From Bradyrhizobium sp. CIAT3101 (GTDB taxonomy: Bacteria > Pseudomonadota > Alphaproteobacteria > Rhizobiales > Xanthobacteraceae): a stretch of DNA of 64,000 nucleotides. The stretch is from assembly GCF_029714945.1 (NCBI RefSeq), contig NZ_CP121634.1, positions 496,001-560,000 on the forward strand, given 5' to 3'. Each line of letters starts with the position of its first letter. Position 1 is the first letter of the stretch. The notes beneath the pieces are model-generated. The model had not been told where the DNA came from. It ran no database searches and saw nothing but the letters and a program-made list of their open reading frames with translations. The position numbers and the translations under genes are program-made. Positions 1 through 8,034 of this stretch are shown one piece after another.

Positions 1-1
1 G

Positions 2-304
2 TCGGTGGCGGCGAGCAAGGAGCCGGCGATCTCGCACGGCGAGGTCTGGATCTGCTCGATTGCGAAGTCGGTGCCGATCGAAATCAGCCGCGGCGAAAAT
101 CGCGGTCAGCAGATCACCTACCACAACGTCGTGCGCAATCTGCTCAAGGTCGGCGACTGGAACGGACATCCGGAAAGCTGGACGGTCCCGCTGGAGAATC
201 TCACCTCGCGCGATGGCGTCGACGGCGCGGTGGTCTATGTCCAGGACGGCAGCCGCGAGAAGCCCGGTGCGATGCTGGGCGCGGCGTACACGTCGCTGCA
301 CTGA
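2..304 (+). CDS. DUF1223 family secreted protein, C-terminal part
   Basis: This is the 3' end of a gene that begins before the window; the frame is open from the first complete codon and stops at TGA 302-304. The 100 residues match my knowledge of the C-terminus of DUF1223 proteins, which are exported thioredoxin-fold-like proteins common in alphaproteobacteria. Visible features are the segment EISRGENRGQQITYHNVVR, a conserved tryptophan segment (GDWNGHPESW) and the C-terminal GAMLGAAYTSLH. The N-terminal signal peptide and CxxC region typical of the family would lie outside the window, so neither export nor redox function can be checked here. The biochemical role of the family is not established. 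Confidence 0.75.
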   Translation, partial: SVAASKEPAISHGEVWICSIAKSVPIEISRGENRGQQITYHNVVRNLLKVGDWNGHPESWTVPLENLTSRDGVDGAVVYVQDGSREKPGAMLGAAYTSLH

Positions 305-344
305 AGCGCGCTTCGAACTTCTTCCTGATATACGATCAGTCTAG

Positions 345-458
345 CCCCTCATGGTGAGGAGCGCGCTCTTGCGCGCGTCTCGAACCATGCAGGCCCGCTG
401 ACGCATCTCGGGCCTCGATCCTTCGAGACGCCGCTTCGCGGCTCCTCAGGATGAGGGG
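345..458. repeat. Intergenic palindromic repeat, family A copy 1
   Basis: An imperfect long palindrome whose ends read CCCCTCATGGTGAGGAGCG and CTCCTCAGGATGAGGGG, with internal GCGCGCTCTTGCGCGCGTC and CTTCGAGACGCCGCTTCGCG hairpins. The same arrangement recurs at 44716-44829, and a half copy lies at 52783-52833. It follows the stop of the DUF1223 gene. No protein-coding reading is convincing. Confidence 0.7.
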
Positions 459-918
459 AGAGTTTTTCCTGCGCACATGTTCGGAGAGAGGGAGTGCGTC
501 GGCGGGAACACCCCGACACAAACAAAAAAGGACCAACTTGCGTTGGCCCTCCTTGTCGCGCGTACAGACCCGATCCTGTCCGACCCCGGGGGGCTGGGGG
601 CTGAGGAATCCGGAACCGAAAGGACCGGGTCAACGCACACAAGTCTTTTCGCAATGCAGGGCGGCGGGCGATGGGCGGAAAAGCGGCGATCCTGTGATTC
701 CTGCTAACGATCCCGTGACGGTTTGCCGCTGAGAAGTTCCACCGTTGCGTGTGTCATGATTCGCAACCCGGGCGAGCTGAGCAGCCGTCCCTCAAGAGGT
801 CTTTCAAGAGGCCCTTGCGGTGGGGAACGGTTGGCGCAATCATGCAATTGTCATGATCCGCGGCTCCGGGGACGGTCTTCGCGGAGGCGGGTCGTGCTGA
901 TGCGACAGGAGGCGCTGC
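459..918. other. Gene-free spacer between the DUF1223 and DUF2794 genes
   Basis: With the repeat at 345-458, this makes about 610 bases without a convincing gene. Short open frames occur on both strands but are Arg/Pro/Ser-rich, overlap each other and resemble no family I know. The only clear structure is a terminator-like hairpin at 522-552 reading leftwards. The stretch from about 560 to 760 could encode a small RNA ending at that hairpin. Confidence 0.5.
522..552 (-). terminator. Rho-independent terminator-like hairpin (minus strand)
   Basis: Read on the minus strand, the stem GGGCCAAC / GTTGGTCC closes a GCAA tetraloop and is followed directly by TTTTTTG. No protein gene ends just upstream on that strand, so it may end a non-coding transcript that starts to the right, somewhere around 650-760. 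Confidence 0.55.
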
Positions 919-1290
919 ATGAGTTTGACGCCGGAGGATGCCGATCCGAGCGAGCAGCGCGCAGTGGCGCGCCCCGCCGCTGCGAACGCCCAGCCGAACC
1001 GGGTGACGTTCAACCGGCTCGAGCTGAACCGAATTCTCAATCTCTATGGCCGCATGGTGGCCGACGGCGAGTGGCGCGACTATGCCATCGACTTCCTGAA
1101 GGACCGTGCGGTGTTCTCGGTCTATCGCCGCGCCTCCGAAGTGCCGATCTATCGCATCGAGAAGGATCCGCGGCTGGCCCGCAAGCAGGGCATGTACAGC
1201 GTGATCACGGCGACCGGCCTGATCCTGCGCCGCGGCCACGAGCTCGACCGCGTGCTGCTGGTGATCGACCGGAAGCTGGCGGTGGTCTGA
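919..1290 (+). CDS. DUF2794 domain-containing protein
   Basis: A 123-residue protein of the alphaproteobacterial DUF2794 family. The N-terminal 25 residues are Ala/Pro-rich and probably disordered. The conserved part runs from about residue 27 (VTFNRLELNRILNLYGRMV) through GEWRDYAIDF to the C-terminal HELDRVLLVIDRKL. There is no signal peptide or membrane segment, so it should be cytoplasmic. ATG 919 is preceded at a good distance by an AGGAGG-like ribosome site (CAGGAGGCGC). The function of the family is unknown. It appears to be transcribed alone: a repeat follows and the next gene is convergent. Confidence 0.85.
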   Translation: MSLTPEDADPSEQRAVARPAAANAQPNRVTFNRLELNRILNLYGRMVADGEWRDYAIDFLKDRAVFSVYRRASEVPIYRIEKDPRLARKQGMYSVITATGLILRRGHELDRVLLVIDRKLAVV

Positions 1291-1305
1291 CCACACGATC
1301 AGTGC

Positions 1306-1387
1306 CGTAGGGTGCGCAAAGCGCCGTGCCCACCCTCTTTCTCTATCGCCACAGATCGTGGGCACGCTTCGCTTTGCCCACCCTACG
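1306..1387. repeat. Intergenic palindromic repeat, family C copy 1
   Basis: An inverted repeat with ends CGTAGGGTGCGCAAAGCG and CTTTGCCCACCCTACG, and an inner GTGGGCAC segment. A second copy with the same ends and the same internal GAAATCGTGGGCAC-type core is at 24703-24792. It sits between convergent genes, so it may also act as a bidirectional transcription end. Confidence 0.65.
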
Positions 1388-1391
1388 AGAC

Positions 1392-1922
1392 CTACTTCCC
1401 CGGCACCGTCTTCGCGCCCTCGCCCAGATCGCGCTGCATCATCACCGTATCCAGCCAGCGGCCGAATTTCAGGCCGACATTCGGATGCGTGCCGATCATC
1501 TTGAAGCCGCCCCTGGTGTGCACGCCGATCGAGCCGGCATTGGCGGAATCGCCGATCACCGCGATCATCTGGCGGAAGCCGCGCCCCTCGCATTCGGTGA
1601 TCAGCCGCTCCAGCAGCATCGAGCCGATGCCGCGGCGATGGAAGGAGGGGTCGAGATAGATCGAGTTCTCGACCGTGAAGCGATAGGCCGGGCGGGGCCG
1701 GTAGGCGCCCGCATAGGCGTAGCCGGCGACGCGGCCGTCGAGGATGGCGACGAAATAGGGATAGCCGCCGTCGACCAGCGCGCGGTAGCGCCGCGTCATC
1801 TCGGCGAGGTCGGGCGGTTCCAGCTCGAACGTCGCGGTGCCCTCGCGGACGGCCTGCTGATAGATGGCGGTGATGGCGGGGAGGTCGGCCTCGGTGGTGG
1901 GCCTGATTTCGGGTGCGGACAT
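1392..1922 (-). CDS. GNAT family N-acetyltransferase (phosphinothricin acetyltransferase-like)
   Basis: A 176-residue single-domain GNAT. The N-terminus IRPTTEADLPAITAIY is the usual first strand and helix. The acetyl-CoA motif A is visible as IYLDPSFHRRGIGSMLLERL (about residues 90-110), with the R/Q-x-x-G-x-G/A pyrophosphate loop as RRGIGS. The segment YRPRPAYRFTVENSIYL closely follows the Pat/Bar-type branch that acetylates phosphinothricin, methionine sulfoximine or similar amino acid analogues. The substrate cannot be deduced further. The ATG at 1922 begins MSAPEIRPT. It is convergent with the DUF2794 gene and has no operon partners. Confidence 0.85.
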   Translation of the reverse strand: MSAPEIRPTTEADLPAITAIYQQAVREGTATFELEPPDLAEMTRRYRALVDGGYPYFVAILDGRVAGYAYAGAYRPRPAYRFTVENSIYLDPSFHRRGIGSMLLERLITECEGRGFRQMIAVIGDSANAGSIGVHTRGGFKMIGTHPNVGLKFGRWLDTVMMQRDLGEGAKTVPGK

Positions 1923-1981
1923 GGGGGAAGATTAGAGCGTTCCCGCCACGGCTGGAAGGGGCAGGGATGCTTCCTTACCCC

Positions 1982-2052
1982 TCATTGCGAGCGCAGCGAA
2001 GCAATCCAGAAATGCGTCCGCGTCGGGGCTCTGGATTGCCTCCGTCTTCGCC
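1982..2052. repeat. Intergenic palindromic repeat, family D copy 1
   Basis: Starts TCATTGCGAGCGCAGCGAAG and continues CAATCCAG, then returns as CTCTGGATTGCCTCCGTC, a common rhizobial intergenic repeat form. A shortened version with the same CATTGCGAGC start and a complementary GCTCCTCGCAATGACG end is at 48459-48498. Confidence 0.5.
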
Positions 2053-2106
2053 AAAGGCTTTTGCGGACAAGTCGTCGCTGGCATCGACGAGAGCCAGGCC
2101 CAAACA

Positions 2107-2133
2107 AAAACCCCGGCCTTTCGGCCGGGGTTC
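2107..2133 (-). terminator. Rho-independent terminator of the Bax-inhibitor gene
   Basis: On the minus strand AACCCCGGCC / GGCCGGGGTT closes a short GAAA loop and is followed by TTTTGTTTG. It begins about 25 bases after the stop codon of the Bax inhibitor-1 family gene. Confidence 0.9.
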
Positions 2134-2158
2134 GTGTCCGTTCTCTCGGGTCTGGCGC

Positions 2159-2950
2159 TTAGTCGCGCTGGCCGAGGAGCTGCAGCAGCAGCGTGAACAG
2201 GTTGATGAAGTTCAAGTACAGCGACAGCGCACCGGAGATCGCCGCACGCTCGGCGATGTCACCGCCGGCCGAGGCGTAGCCGTAGATGTAGTCGTTCTTC
2301 AGGCGCTGCGTATCCCAGGCGGTGAGGCCCGCGAACACGAGGACGCCGACCACCGACACGATGAACTGCAACGCCGTGCTGGCCAGGAACAGGTTGACCA
2401 GGCTCGCGATGATGATGCCGATCAGGCCCATGAACAGGAACGAGCCCATGCCGCTCATGTCACGCTTGGTGGTGTAGCCGTAGAGGCTCAGCGCGCCGAA
2501 GGTCGCCGCGGTGATGAAGAACACCCGCACGATCGAGGTGTGCGTGTACACCAGGAAGATCGAGGACAGCGAGATGCCCATCAGCGCCGAGAACACCCAG
2601 AACAGGATCTGGGCGGTCGAGGGGGCGAGACGGTTGATGCCGGCCGAGATCACGAACACCATGGCGAGCGGCGCCAGCATGAACAGATACTTCAGCGGGC
2701 TCACGAACATCGCGTAGCCGAACGGCGTCAGGAACAGCTTGCCGACGCGGACGGCTTCCGGGGTCGGAACGTCAGTCACGGCAGCCATGTAAACGCCGAG
2801 CGCGGCCAGACCGGTGATGGCCAGGCCAATGCTCATGTAATTGTAGATGCGCAGCATGTAGGCGCGCAGACCGGCGTCGACCGTCGCGGCGTCAACACGC
2901 CCGGCGGCCCGGCCGAAAGGAGAAGCGTAATTGCGGTCTAGGTCCGACAT
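2159..2950 (-). CDS. Bax inhibitor-1 family (YccA/YbhL-like) inner membrane protein
   Basis: A 263-residue protein of the Bax inhibitor-1 / UPF0005 family. After a soluble N-terminus of about 40 residues there are seven hydrophobic segments, including YNYMSIGLAITGLAALGVYM, FVISAGINRLAPS, GISLSSIFLVYT, FGALSLYGYTT, LFMGLIGIIIASLVNLFL and SVVGVLVFAGLTAWDTQ. The final one is followed by the family signature AWDTQRLKNDY and the Asp-containing C-terminus. Family members are calcium-leak or YccA-type membrane proteins linked to FtsH in enterobacteria; the role here is not known. I chose ATG 2950 (MSDLDRNYASPFG). Upstream in-frame starts to 3043 would add a charged, unconserved extension. It is monocistronic with its own terminator. 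Confidence 0.9.
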   Translation of the reverse strand: MSDLDRNYASPFGRAAGRVDAATVDAGLRAYMLRIYNYMSIGLAITGLAALGVYMAAVTDVPTPEAVRVGKLFLTPFGYAMFVSPLKYLFMLAPLAMVFVISAGINRLAPSTAQILFWVFSALMGISLSSIFLVYTHTSIVRVFFITAATFGALSLYGYTTKRDMSGMGSFLFMGLIGIIIASLVNLFLASTALQFIVSVVGVLVFAGLTAWDTQRLKNDYIYGYASAGGDIAERAAISGALSLYLNFINLFTLLLQLLGQRD

Positions 2951-3221
2951 GGTCGAATTCCCGTTGGTTGCCCGGTCCGGCACGAGGGTTGCCATGCCGC
3001 CGGGTCGTCTAATTCTATCTCGGATACCGATGTCTGCCGACATTAATTTTGGCTAACAATCGGGTCTCCGAACCCATCCGATATGTGGGAAACTAACACA
3101 TTCGCTGCAACCGTCCACGCGCGGCCGAATGTCGCCCTTGGCGCGCAATTCAGGCGAGCAGGCGTGGTTAATTGCAGGAATCGTGCGATTCCGCTCCAGC
3201 GTAGTCACCCGCTACCTTTTG

Positions 3222-5792
3222 TCACAAATTGCGCAACACTGTGGCGGGCTTTTTGTTCAACGCCAGCAGCGTGCCGGCGAGCCCGAGCCCGACGGTGACG
3301 ACCAGGGCGGCAACCACCACGCCGGCCGCGCTGCCGGCCTGCCAGACGAAGGTCAGGGTCATCAGCCGCGTCACGATCATCCAGGCCGCGATGCTGCCGG
3401 CGATCACGCCGAACACCGCGGTGGCAAGCCCGATCAGGAGATATTCGAGCGCATAGGCGCCGAGCAGCCGCAGCCGCGTGGCGCCGAGCGTCTTCAGGAT
3501 CACCGCGTCATAGACCCGGTGGCGATGGCCGGCGGCGAGCGCGCCGCCCAGCACCAGGATCGCCGAGATCAGGGTCACGGCGCTGGCGCCGCGGATGGCG
3601 AGTGCGAGATTGGTCACGACCGCGCCGACCGTCTCCATCACCTCGCGCACGCGCACGCTCGTCACCATTGGGTAAGCGTCCGCGACCTGCTTGATGATAT
3701 TGCCGTCGCCGGTCGCATCGCCGCCGGCTTCGGTCAGCGTCGCGATGTGGGTGTGTGGCGCGCCCTTGAACGCGTTCGGCGAGAACACCAGCACGAAATT
3801 GATGCCGAGCCCCTGCCAGTCGATGGTGCGGAGATTGCCGATCTTCGCCGGGATGTCGCGGCCGAGCACGTTGACGACGATTTCGTCATCGAGCTTCAGC
3901 CCAAGGCCGTCGGCGATCTTCTTCTCCATCGAGACCAGCGGCGGGCCGGAATAGTCGGCGCCCCACCATTCGCCCTCGACCACCTTGGAGCCCTTCGGCA
4001 GCTCGCCGGTATAGGTCAGGCCGCGGTCGCTCTGCAGCACCCATTCGGAATCGGTGGTGGGCTTGAGATCCTCGGCACGGACGCCGCGGGCGGCGACGAT
4101 GCGCCCGCGCAGCATCGGCACGTCCTCGACCTTCGCGCCGGGGGCGATCTGGCGCAGATAATCGTCGAACGGTGCGGCCTGGGTGCTCGGAATGTCGATG
4201 AAGTAGAACGCCGGCGCGCGATCGGGCAGCGCGGCCAGGAACTGCCGGCGCAGATTGCCATCGATCTGGGTGATGGTGACGAGCACGGCCAGCCCAAGGC
4301 CGAGCGAGAGCACGACCGAGGGCGTCAGCGCGCCCGGCCGGTGGATGTTGGCGATCGCCAGCCGCAGCATGGTGAAGCGCGTGCGCGGCAGCCGGCGCGC
4401 GATCGCCATCAGCACGGCGGCGACGCCGCGCAGCACGGCGAACACGACGACGGAGGAGGCCACGAACACCGCAGCGATGCGCTTGTCGAAGGACAGGCCG
4501 ATCACGACCGCAACCAGCAGGACGACCACGACGCCCATGAATGCGAGATAGCTCCAGCGCGGCCGGTGCCATTCGGAAGCAATGGTATCGCGGAACAGTG
4601 CGGCGACCGGCACGTCGTGCACGCGCCCGAGCGGCCACAGGCCGAAGGCAAGCGCGGTCAGCAGGCCGTAGACAAAGGACAGCGCGAGCTCGTCGGCATG
4701 CACCGCCGGCACCACCGGCAGCGGCAACAGCTTGCCGAACAGGCCGACGATGGCAAACGGCATCGCCGCGCCGAGCGCCAGCCCAATCACCGAGCCGATC
4801 CCGGCGAGCAGGACGACTTGCGCGAGGTAGATGCCGAACACGTCGCGGCCCGTGGCGCCGACGGCCTTGAAGGCCGCGATCACCTCGAGCCGGCGGTCGA
4901 TATGGCTCTTCACGGCGTTGGCGACGCCGACGCCGCCGACCAGCAGGGCGGCGAGGCCGACCAGGGTCAGGAATTGCGTGAAGCGGCCGATATTGCGCTC
5001 GAGCTGCGGCGAGGCATTGGAACGGCTGCGGACTTCCCAGCCGGCCTGCGGCGCGGCGTTGCGCGCGTCCGCGATGAAGGCGTCGGTGGCACGATCGCTG
5101 TTGGCGGTGTCCGGCAGTTTGACGCGGTAGACCCAGCGCACCAGGCTGCCGGGCTGGATCAGCCCGGTGGCGCGCAGGGCCACCTCGCTGATCAGGAAGC
5201 GCGGACCAAAGCCGATGCCGCCGGCGAGCTTGTCGGGCTCGGCCTCGACGCTGGAGCGGATCTGGAACGTCGCCGAGCCGATGGTGACGCGGTCGCCGAT
5301 CTTGAGCGACAGCCGCGCCAGCAGCGTCGGGTCGGCGGCGGCACCGAATGCGCCGTCGCGCATCGCGAGCAGATCGGTCAGCGGGACTTGCGGCGCCAGC
5401 GTCAATTGGCCGAGCATCGGATAGGTGTCGTCGACCGCCTTCATCTCGACCAGCGCCAGCTTGCCGTCGGCCGCGCGCGCCATGCCGCGCAGGGTGGAAG
5501 CCACGGAGACGGTGCCGCGCGAGCGCAGGAAGGCCACTTCTTCGGGCTTCGCCTCGCGCTGGAACAGCACGAAGGAGACGTCGCCGCCGAGCAGCGTGCG
5601 TCCCTCGCGGGCAAGGCCGTCGCTGAGGCTCGCCGACACCGAGCCGACGCCGGCGATCGCCATCACGCCGAGCGCGATGCAGGCGATGAAGACGTAGAAG
5701 CCGCGCAAGCCCCCGCGCAATTCGCGCAAGGCATAGCGCAGCGACAGCGCGACGCCGTTCGGCTTCGCAAACGGTTCGACAGCAATGCTCAT
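3222..5792 (-). CDS. ABC transporter permease, FtsX/MacB-like (YbbP family)
   Basis: An 856-residue permease of the YbbP type. A first transmembrane helix lies near residues 28-52 (GFYVFIACIALGVMAIAGVG). A large periplasmic MacB-PCD-like domain follows, then a first FtsX domain around residues 265-400 (GGVGVANAVKSHIDRRLEVI is its intracellular loop). A further extracellular part and a second FtsX domain at about 725-850 complete it (HRHRVYDAVILKTLGATRLRL as the matching loop). Family members are not classical importers but, with a small ATPase, move or release envelope substrates. The ATG overlaps the stop of the upstream ATPase gene in an ATGA overlap, so the two are translationally coupled. 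The divergent GDSL esterase gene repeats the ybbA-ybbP-tesA arrangement seen in many proteobacteria. Confidence 0.9.
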   Translation of the reverse strand: MSIAVEPFAKPNGVALSLRYALRELRGGLRGFYVFIACIALGVMAIAGVGSVSASLSDGLAREGRTLLGGDVSFVLFQREAKPEEVAFLRSRGTVSVASTLRGMARAADGKLALVEMKAVDDTYPMLGQLTLAPQVPLTDLLAMRDGAFGAAADPTLLARLSLKIGDRVTIGSATFQIRSSVEAEPDKLAGGIGFGPRFLISEVALRATGLIQPGSLVRWVYRVKLPDTANSDRATDAFIADARNAAPQAGWEVRSRSNASPQLERNIGRFTQFLTLVGLAALLVGGVGVANAVKSHIDRRLEVIAAFKAVGATGRDVFGIYLAQVVLLAGIGSVIGLALGAAMPFAIVGLFGKLLPLPVVPAVHADELALSFVYGLLTALAFGLWPLGRVHDVPVAALFRDTIASEWHRPRWSYLAFMGVVVVLLVAVVIGLSFDKRIAAVFVASSVVVFAVLRGVAAVLMAIARRLPRTRFTMLRLAIANIHRPGALTPSVVLSLGLGLAVLVTITQIDGNLRRQFLAALPDRAPAFYFIDIPSTQAAPFDDYLRQIAPGAKVEDVPMLRGRIVAARGVRAEDLKPTTDSEWVLQSDRGLTYTGELPKGSKVVEGEWWGADYSGPPLVSMEKKIADGLGLKLDDEIVVNVLGRDIPAKIGNLRTIDWQGLGINFVLVFSPNAFKGAPHTHIATLTEAGGDATGDGNIIKQVADAYPMVTSVRVREVMETVGAVVTNLALAIRGASAVTLISAILVLGGALAAGHRHRVYDAVILKTLGATRLRLLGAYALEYLLIGLATAVFGVIAGSIAAWMIVTRLMTLTFVWQAGSAAGVVVAALVVTVGLGLAGTLLALNKKPATVLRNL

Positions 5793-6511
5793 GCGTTGGT
5801 CGTCTGCGTGTCGATCCGGCCCGAGCGCAGGCGGATCACGCGATCGCAGCGATGCGCGAGCGAGGAATCGTGCGTGACCAGCACCAGCGTCATGCCGCGC
5901 TCGGCATGCTTGGTGAACAGGAGATCGACGATCTGCTTGCCGGTCGCCTCGTCGAGATTGCCGGTCGGCTCGTCGGCGACGAGGATGGCGGGATCGGGTG
6001 CGAGCGCGCGCGCCAGCGCGACGCGCTGCTGCTCGCCGCCGGAGAGCTGCGTCGGATAATGATGCAGGCGATCGCCGAGCCCGACCGATTGCAGCTCCTC
6101 GGCTGCGCGCTTGTTGGCATCGGGATTGCCGGCGAGCTCGAGCGGCACGGCGACGTTCTCCAGCGCCGTCATGGTCGGGATCAGATGGAAGGACTGGAAG
6201 ACGATGCCGACCTGGCGGCCGCGGAAGCGGGCGAGCGCGTCCTCGTCGAGGGCATTGAAAGGCGTGCCTGACACCACCACCTCTCCGCTATCAGGACGCT
6301 CCAGCCCCGCCATCACCATCAGCAGCGTGGATTTGCCCGAGCCTGACGGGCCGATCAGGCCGATCGTCTCCCCCGAGCCGACGCGCAAGCTGATATCCTT
6401 GAGGATGTGAACGCGTGCCGCCCCCGACCCCAATGAGAGATTGACGTTGGAGATGGCGATGGTGTCCGGCGCGGTGCCGGCGAGCGAAGAGGATTCGATG
6501 CGACTGTCCAT
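5789..6511 (-). CDS. ABC transporter ATP-binding protein (YbbA-like)
   Basis: A 240-residue LolD/MacB/YbbA-class ATPase. It has Walker A GPSGSGKS (about residues 54-61), the Q-loop in [20 protein letters not shown], signature LSGGEQQR, Walker B ILVADEPT and H-switch VLVTHD. It should energise the FtsX-type permease encoded immediately downstream, with which it overlaps by ATGA. I chose ATG 6511 (MDSRIESS). An in-frame TTG at 6529 would add six residues and cannot be excluded. The start lies within one base of the likely start of the divergent esterase gene, so the two promoters must each lie inside the other gene or be shared. Confidence 0.92.
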   Translation of the reverse strand: MDSRIESSSLAGTAPDTIAISNVNLSLGSGAARVHILKDISLRVGSGETIGLIGPSGSGKSTLLMVMAGLERPDSGEVVVSGTPFNALDEDALARFRGRQVGIVFQSFHLIPTMTALENVAVPLELAGNPDANKRAAEELQSVGLGDRLHHYPTQLSGGEQQRVALARALAPDPAILVADEPTGNLDEATGKQIVDLLFTKHAERGMTLVLVTHDSSLAHRCDRVIRLRSGRIDTQTTNA

Positions 6512-7202
6512 GGTCCGGTCATATGGCAACTCCGCACGCGCGGTCGAGAGGCGTTACGGTTTCTTCATGCACATAGCCGTGTTGATGCTCGCTTTGATGA
6601 CGGTCGGTGGCCCGGCTTGGGCAGAAACGACAAAGCCGATCAAGCTTGTCGTTCTGGGCGATTCCCTGAGCGCCGGTCTCGGCCTTCCGGCCCAGGAGGC
6701 GTTTCCGGCCAAGCTGCAAAAGGCCTTGCAGGCCAAAGGCATAGCGGTTGACATGATCAACGCGGGCGTCTCCGGCGACACCTCGTCCGGCGGCCGCGAC
6801 CGGCTCGACTGGTCGGTGCCCGAGGGAACCGAGGGCGTCATCGTCGAGCTCGGCGCCAACGACGCGATGCGCGGCATCGATCCCGACTTGACGCGCGCGG
6901 CGCTGACCGACATCGTTACGCGTCTCAGGGCGCGCAAGATCGCCGTGATGCTGTGTGGCATGCTGGCGCCGCCGAATTTCGGCGCAGACTATGGCGCGCG
7001 CTTCAATTCGATTTATCCGAATTTGGCAAAACAGTTCGATCTGCCGCTCTATCCCTTCTTCCTCGAAGGTGTCGCGGCCGATGCCAAGCTCAATCAGGCC
7101 GACGGCATTCATCCGACCGCTGAAGGCGTCGACATCGTCGTCAACAAGATGCTGCCCACGGTGGAGGCATTCCTGCGCACGATCGGCGAGCAGCGCCGTT
7201 GA
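6510..7202 (+). CDS. Exported GDSL arylesterase / lysophospholipase (TesA-like)
   Basis: A GDSL (SGNH) hydrolase. Block I is VVLGDSLSAGLG with the nucleophile Ser, block II is NAGVSGDTSSGG, block III is ELGANDAMRG, and block V carries the Asp/His pair in DGIHPTAEG. An N-terminal signal peptide is visible: the hydrophobic run MHIAVLMLALMTVGG followed by an AWA cleavage-like site, so the enzyme acts in the periplasm on thioesters, aryl esters or lysophospholipids. The start is uncertain: ATG 6510 gives an n-region with paired arginines (residues AVERRYGFF), whereas ATG 6567 leaves almost no positive charge before the hydrophobic core. It is divergent from the YbbAP-type ABC genes, its usual partners. 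Confidence 0.88.
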   Translation: MVRSYGNSARAVERRYGFFMHIAVLMLALMTVGGPAWAETTKPIKLVVLGDSLSAGLGLPAQEAFPAKLQKALQAKGIAVDMINAGVSGDTSSGGRDRLDWSVPEGTEGVIVELGANDAMRGIDPDLTRAALTDIVTRLRARKIAVMLCGMLAPPNFGADYGARFNSIYPNLAKQFDLPLYPFFLEGVAADAKLNQADGIHPTAEGVDIVVNKMLPTVEAFLRTIGEQRR

Positions 7203-7376
7203 AAAGCAGGCAATGCTAACCCTAACACCCAGGGTTTTCCCGGTGTAGCCTTGGCAACACTTCGCAGAGTCACACAACTGCGATAGGAATCAGGGTACCG
7301 GTGATTCGTCGCCGGCTCTAATTTGGATAGGGTCCTTGCTGAGAGGACCGTACCCAAGCATCGGGAGTGAGAAACG

Positions 7377-7913
7377 ATGCCGCGTTTGTTCACTGGTCTG
7401 GAAATTCCGGCCGAGATCGGCCAGTCGCTTTCCAATCTCAGGGGCGGCCTTCCCGGCGCCCGGTGGATCGATCCCGAAAATTATCACGTTACATTACGCT
7501 TCATCGGCGACATCGACGGCATCTCCGCCAACGAGATCGCATCGATGTTGTTTCGTGTCGACCGCAAGCCCTTCGAAGTGAAAGTGCAGGGCTTGCAAAG
7601 CTTCGGCGGCCGCAAGCCGCGCGCGGTGGTCGCCACCATCGCGCCGAGCAGGCCGCTGATGGAATTGCAGGCCGAGCTCGAACGCATGATGCAGCGGATC
7701 GGCCTCGATCCCGAAGGGCGCAAATTCATTCCGCATGTCACGCTGGCCCGGCTGCACGACGCCACCGACCGTGACGTCGCCGACTATCTCTCGATCCGCG
7801 GCTACTTCCCGAGCAAGGCGTTCATGGCGGAGCGGTTCGTGCTGTTCTCGTCGCGTGCGTCGACCGGCGGCGGCCCCTATGTGGTCGAGGACGCCTACGA
7901 GCTGTGCGAGTAG
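7377..7913 (+). CDS. thpR: RNA 2',3'-cyclic phosphodiesterase
   Basis: A 178-residue member of the LigT/ThpR 2H phosphoesterase family. Both catalytic HxT motifs are present: HVT at residues 37-39 and HVT at 120-122, in the expected ENYHVTLRF and FIPHVTLARL contexts. The N-terminus MPRLFTGLEIP is typical. The enzyme opens 2',3'-cyclic phosphates on RNA or tRNA-half ends, leaving 2'-phosphate products; the physiological role in bacteria is poorly defined. The ATG is preceded by GGGAGTGAG at a suitable distance. There is no co-directional close partner other than zapE, 120 bases downstream. Confidence 0.9.
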   Translation: MPRLFTGLEIPAEIGQSLSNLRGGLPGARWIDPENYHVTLRFIGDIDGISANEIASMLFRVDRKPFEVKVQGLQSFGGRKPRAVVATIAPSRPLMELQAELERMMQRIGLDPEGRKFIPHVTLARLHDATDRDVADYLSIRGYFPSKAFMAERFVLFSSRASTGGGPYVVEDAYELCE

Positions 7914-8034
7914 GTCGCTCGCGACGATGTACGAAACAGTGGGTCCCCGCTCTGCGCAGCGGGACGGGGAACGCATAGCGCCCCGCACCAATTGACGGCT
8001 TGCAATTTCCGCCGGTCTCTGGCGGTAAGGAGCG

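Noticed and set aside
446..732. Several overlapping short open frames on both strands in the first spacer
   Set aside because: They overlap each other and a terminator-like hairpin, lack good ribosome sites and have unbalanced Arg/Pro/Ser composition.
3129..6059. A 976-codon open frame on the plus strand opposite the FtsX-like permease and ATPase genes
   Set aside because: Its translation is His/Arg/Gln/Asp-rich without any family resemblance. It mirrors the codon bias of the real minus-strand genes, which have clear ABC transporter motifs.
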